DNA of 53,922 bases, taken from NCBI RefSeq assembly GCF_014378415.1, contig NZ_JACMNS010000150.1:1-53922 (forward strand), given 5' to 3'. This document shows positions 52,174 through 53,922 of the stretch, piece after piece. The stretch's first letter is position 1. Every line of letters begins with the position of its first letter. Made by a program: the position numbers and the translations under genes. The DNA comes from Aquabacterium sp. (GTDB lineage: Bacteria; Pseudomonadota; Gammaproteobacteria; Burkholderiales; Burkholderiaceae_C). The notes beneath the pieces were generated by a model that saw only the letters and a program-made list of their open reading frames with translations, searched no databases and was not told the DNA's origin.

Positions 52174-52207
52174 ATGAACAAAGCCACCGAAAGGTGGCTT
52201 TGTTCAT
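52174..52207. terminator. Bidirectional hairpin terminator between convergent genes
   Basis: ATGAACAAAGCCACC-GAAA-GGTGGCTTTGTTCAT. Confidence 0.85.
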
Positions 52208-52221
52208 TCAGGCAGGGTTGT

Positions 52222-53904
52222 TCATTCAAATTTATCCAGCACGGCACCCGTGCTGGCGCTCGACGCATTGCGGGCAAACTTGGCCAGCACGCCACGGGTG
52301 TAGCGCGGGGCAGGGGCCTTCCACAGTGCCCGGCGGCGTGCGATTTCAGCGTCGTCCACATTCAGCTGCAACAGCAACTGGTGCGAGTCAATGGTGATCG
52401 AGTCGCCCTCTTGGATCAGGGCGATCAAACCACCTGCAGCGGCTTCGGGCGCCACGTGGCCCACGACCATGCCCCAGGTGCCGCCCGAGAGGCGGCCGTC
52501 GGTGATCAGGCCCACGCTTTCACCCAGGCCTTGGCCAATCAGCGCGCCCGTCGGGGCCAGCATTTCAGGCATGCCCGGGCCACCCTTGGGTCCCAGGTAG
52601 CGCAGCACCATCACGTCGCCGGCCTTGATTTGCTTGGCCATGATGGCGGCCAGGCCAGATTGCTCGTCTTCGAACACGCGGGCGGGGCCAGTCATCACCG
52701 GGTTCTTCAGGCCGGTGATTTTGGCCACGCAGCCTTCGGGCGCCAAGTTGCCTTTGAGGATGGCCAAATGGCCTTCGGCATAGATGGCATTTTTGATGGA
52801 GCGGATCACCTTCTGGTCGGCGCGCGGCTCGTCGGGCACGTCGGCCAGCACTTCGGCCATGGTCTGGCCGGTGATGGTGATTACGTCGCCATGCAGCAGG
52901 CCGGCGTTCAGCAACAGCTTCATGACTTGCGGGATGCCGCCGGCGCGGTGCAGGTCAATGACCAGGAATTCGCCGCTGGGCTTGAGGTCGCACAGCACGG
53001 GCACTTTCTTGCGCATGCGCTCGAAGTCGTCGATGGTCCAGTCCACTTCAGCCGCGTGGGCGATGGCCAGGAAGTGCAGCACCGCGTTGGTCGAGCCTCC
53101 AGTGGCCATGATCACGGCCACGGCATTTTCAATCGCCTTCTTGGTGACGATGTTGCGCGGCTTGATGTCCTGGCGGATGGCCTCGACCAGCACACGGGCG
53201 CTTTCCTTGGTGTTGACGGTTTTTTCGTCTTCGATGTTGGCCATCGTGCTGCTGTAGGGCAGGCTGATGCCCAGGGCCTCGAAGGCCGAGCTCATGGTGT
53301 TGGCCGTGTACATGCCGCCGCAGGAGCCGGTGCCGGGGATGGCGCGTTTTTCGATCTGGCAGAAGTCTTCTTCGCTCATCTTGCCGGCGGTGAACTGGCC
53401 CACGGCCTCGAACACGCTGACGATGTTCAGGTCCTTGCCCTTGTAGTGGCCCGGCATGATGGTGCCGCCGTACACGTAGATGGCGGGCACGTTGGCGCGC
53501 AGCATGCCCATCAGGCCGCCGGGCATGTTCTTGTCGCAGCCACCAATGACGATCACGCCGTCCATCCACTGGCCGCCCACACAGGTTTCCACGCAGTCGG
53601 AGATCACTTCGCGCGACACCAGGGAGTACTTCATCCCTTCGGTGCCCATGGCCATGCCGTCCGAAATCGTCGGCGTACCGAAGACCTGAGCGTTGCCGCC
53701 GGCTTCCTTGATGCCTTCAATGGCGGCGTCGGCCAGTTTTTGCAGGCCGGAGTTGCAGGGCGTGATGGTGGAATGGCCGTTGGCCACGCCAATCATGGGT
53801 TTGACGAAGTCGCCCTCCTTGTAGCCCATGCCGTAGTACATGGAGCGGTTTGGCGCGCGGGCGACGCCTTCGGTGATGTTCTTCGAGCGGCGGTTCAGGC
53901 TCAT
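52222..53904 (-). CDS. ilvD: Dihydroxy-acid dehydratase
   Basis: 560 aa; [55 protein letters not shown]. Confidence 0.97.
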   Translation of the reverse strand: MSLNRRSKNITEGVARAPNRSMYYGMGYKEGDFVKPMIGVANGHSTITPCNSGLQKLADAAIEGIKEAGGNAQVFGTPTISDGMAMGTEGMKYSLVSREVISDCVETCVGGQWMDGVIVIGGCDKNMPGGLMGMLRANVPAIYVYGGTIMPGHYKGKDLNIVSVFEAVGQFTAGKMSEEDFCQIEKRAIPGTGSCGGMYTANTMSSAFEALGISLPYSSTMANIEDEKTVNTKESARVLVEAIRQDIKPRNIVTKKAIENAVAVIMATGGSTNAVLHFLAIAHAAEVDWTIDDFERMRKKVPVLCDLKPSGEFLVIDLHRAGGIPQVMKLLLNAGLLHGDVITITGQTMAEVLADVPDEPRADQKVIRSIKNAIYAEGHLAILKGNLAPEGCVAKITGLKNPVMTGPARVFEDEQSGLAAIMAKQIKAGDVMVLRYLGPKGGPGMPEMLAPTGALIGQGLGESVGLITDGRLSGGTWGMVVGHVAPEAAAGGLIALIQEGDSITIDSHQLLLQLNVDDAEIARRRALWKAPAPRYTRGVLAKFARNASSASTGAVLDKFE

Positions 53905-53922
53905 GGCAGGTCTGCTTATAGG

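Overview
This looks like ordinary GC-rich betaproteobacterial chromosome (Burkholderiales, probably Comamonadaceae-like; inferred from gene content and order). It carries about 46 recognisable genes. Core blocks are recJ, lolC-lolD, tatD, gshA, surE-pcm-nlpD-rlmD, phoH, bcp, alaA-hom-thrC-moeA-moaD-moaE-crcB, clpB, a class I fumarase, acs plus an MFS transporter, cytochrome c and ilvD. Accessory parts are the 3' end of an RTX-type protein, a lipase and lipase-foldase pair, a SUV3-like helicase, a PEP-CTERM-like protein, two GGDEF proteins, a histidine kinase/LuxR regulator pair and an orphan GspE-type ATPase. I saw no rRNA, tRNA, CRISPR array, prophage, transposase or recognisable defence island. 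The least explained stretch is a ~0.6 kb non-coding, highly self-complementary region (20172-20767). It has nested inverted repeats, one of them a perfect 24-bp pair, and degenerate terminal inverted repeats. A related solo copy of the terminal sequence lies at 5751-5794. Other observations include two gene remnants (a glycosyltransferase and an MBL-fold hydrolase), a missing rpoS between nlpD and rlmD, a terminator-like hairpin between lipase and foldase, a large periplasmic insert in an MFS transporter, and a near-consensus sigma-32 promoter at clpB. No database searches were run; names come from recognised motifs and gene order.
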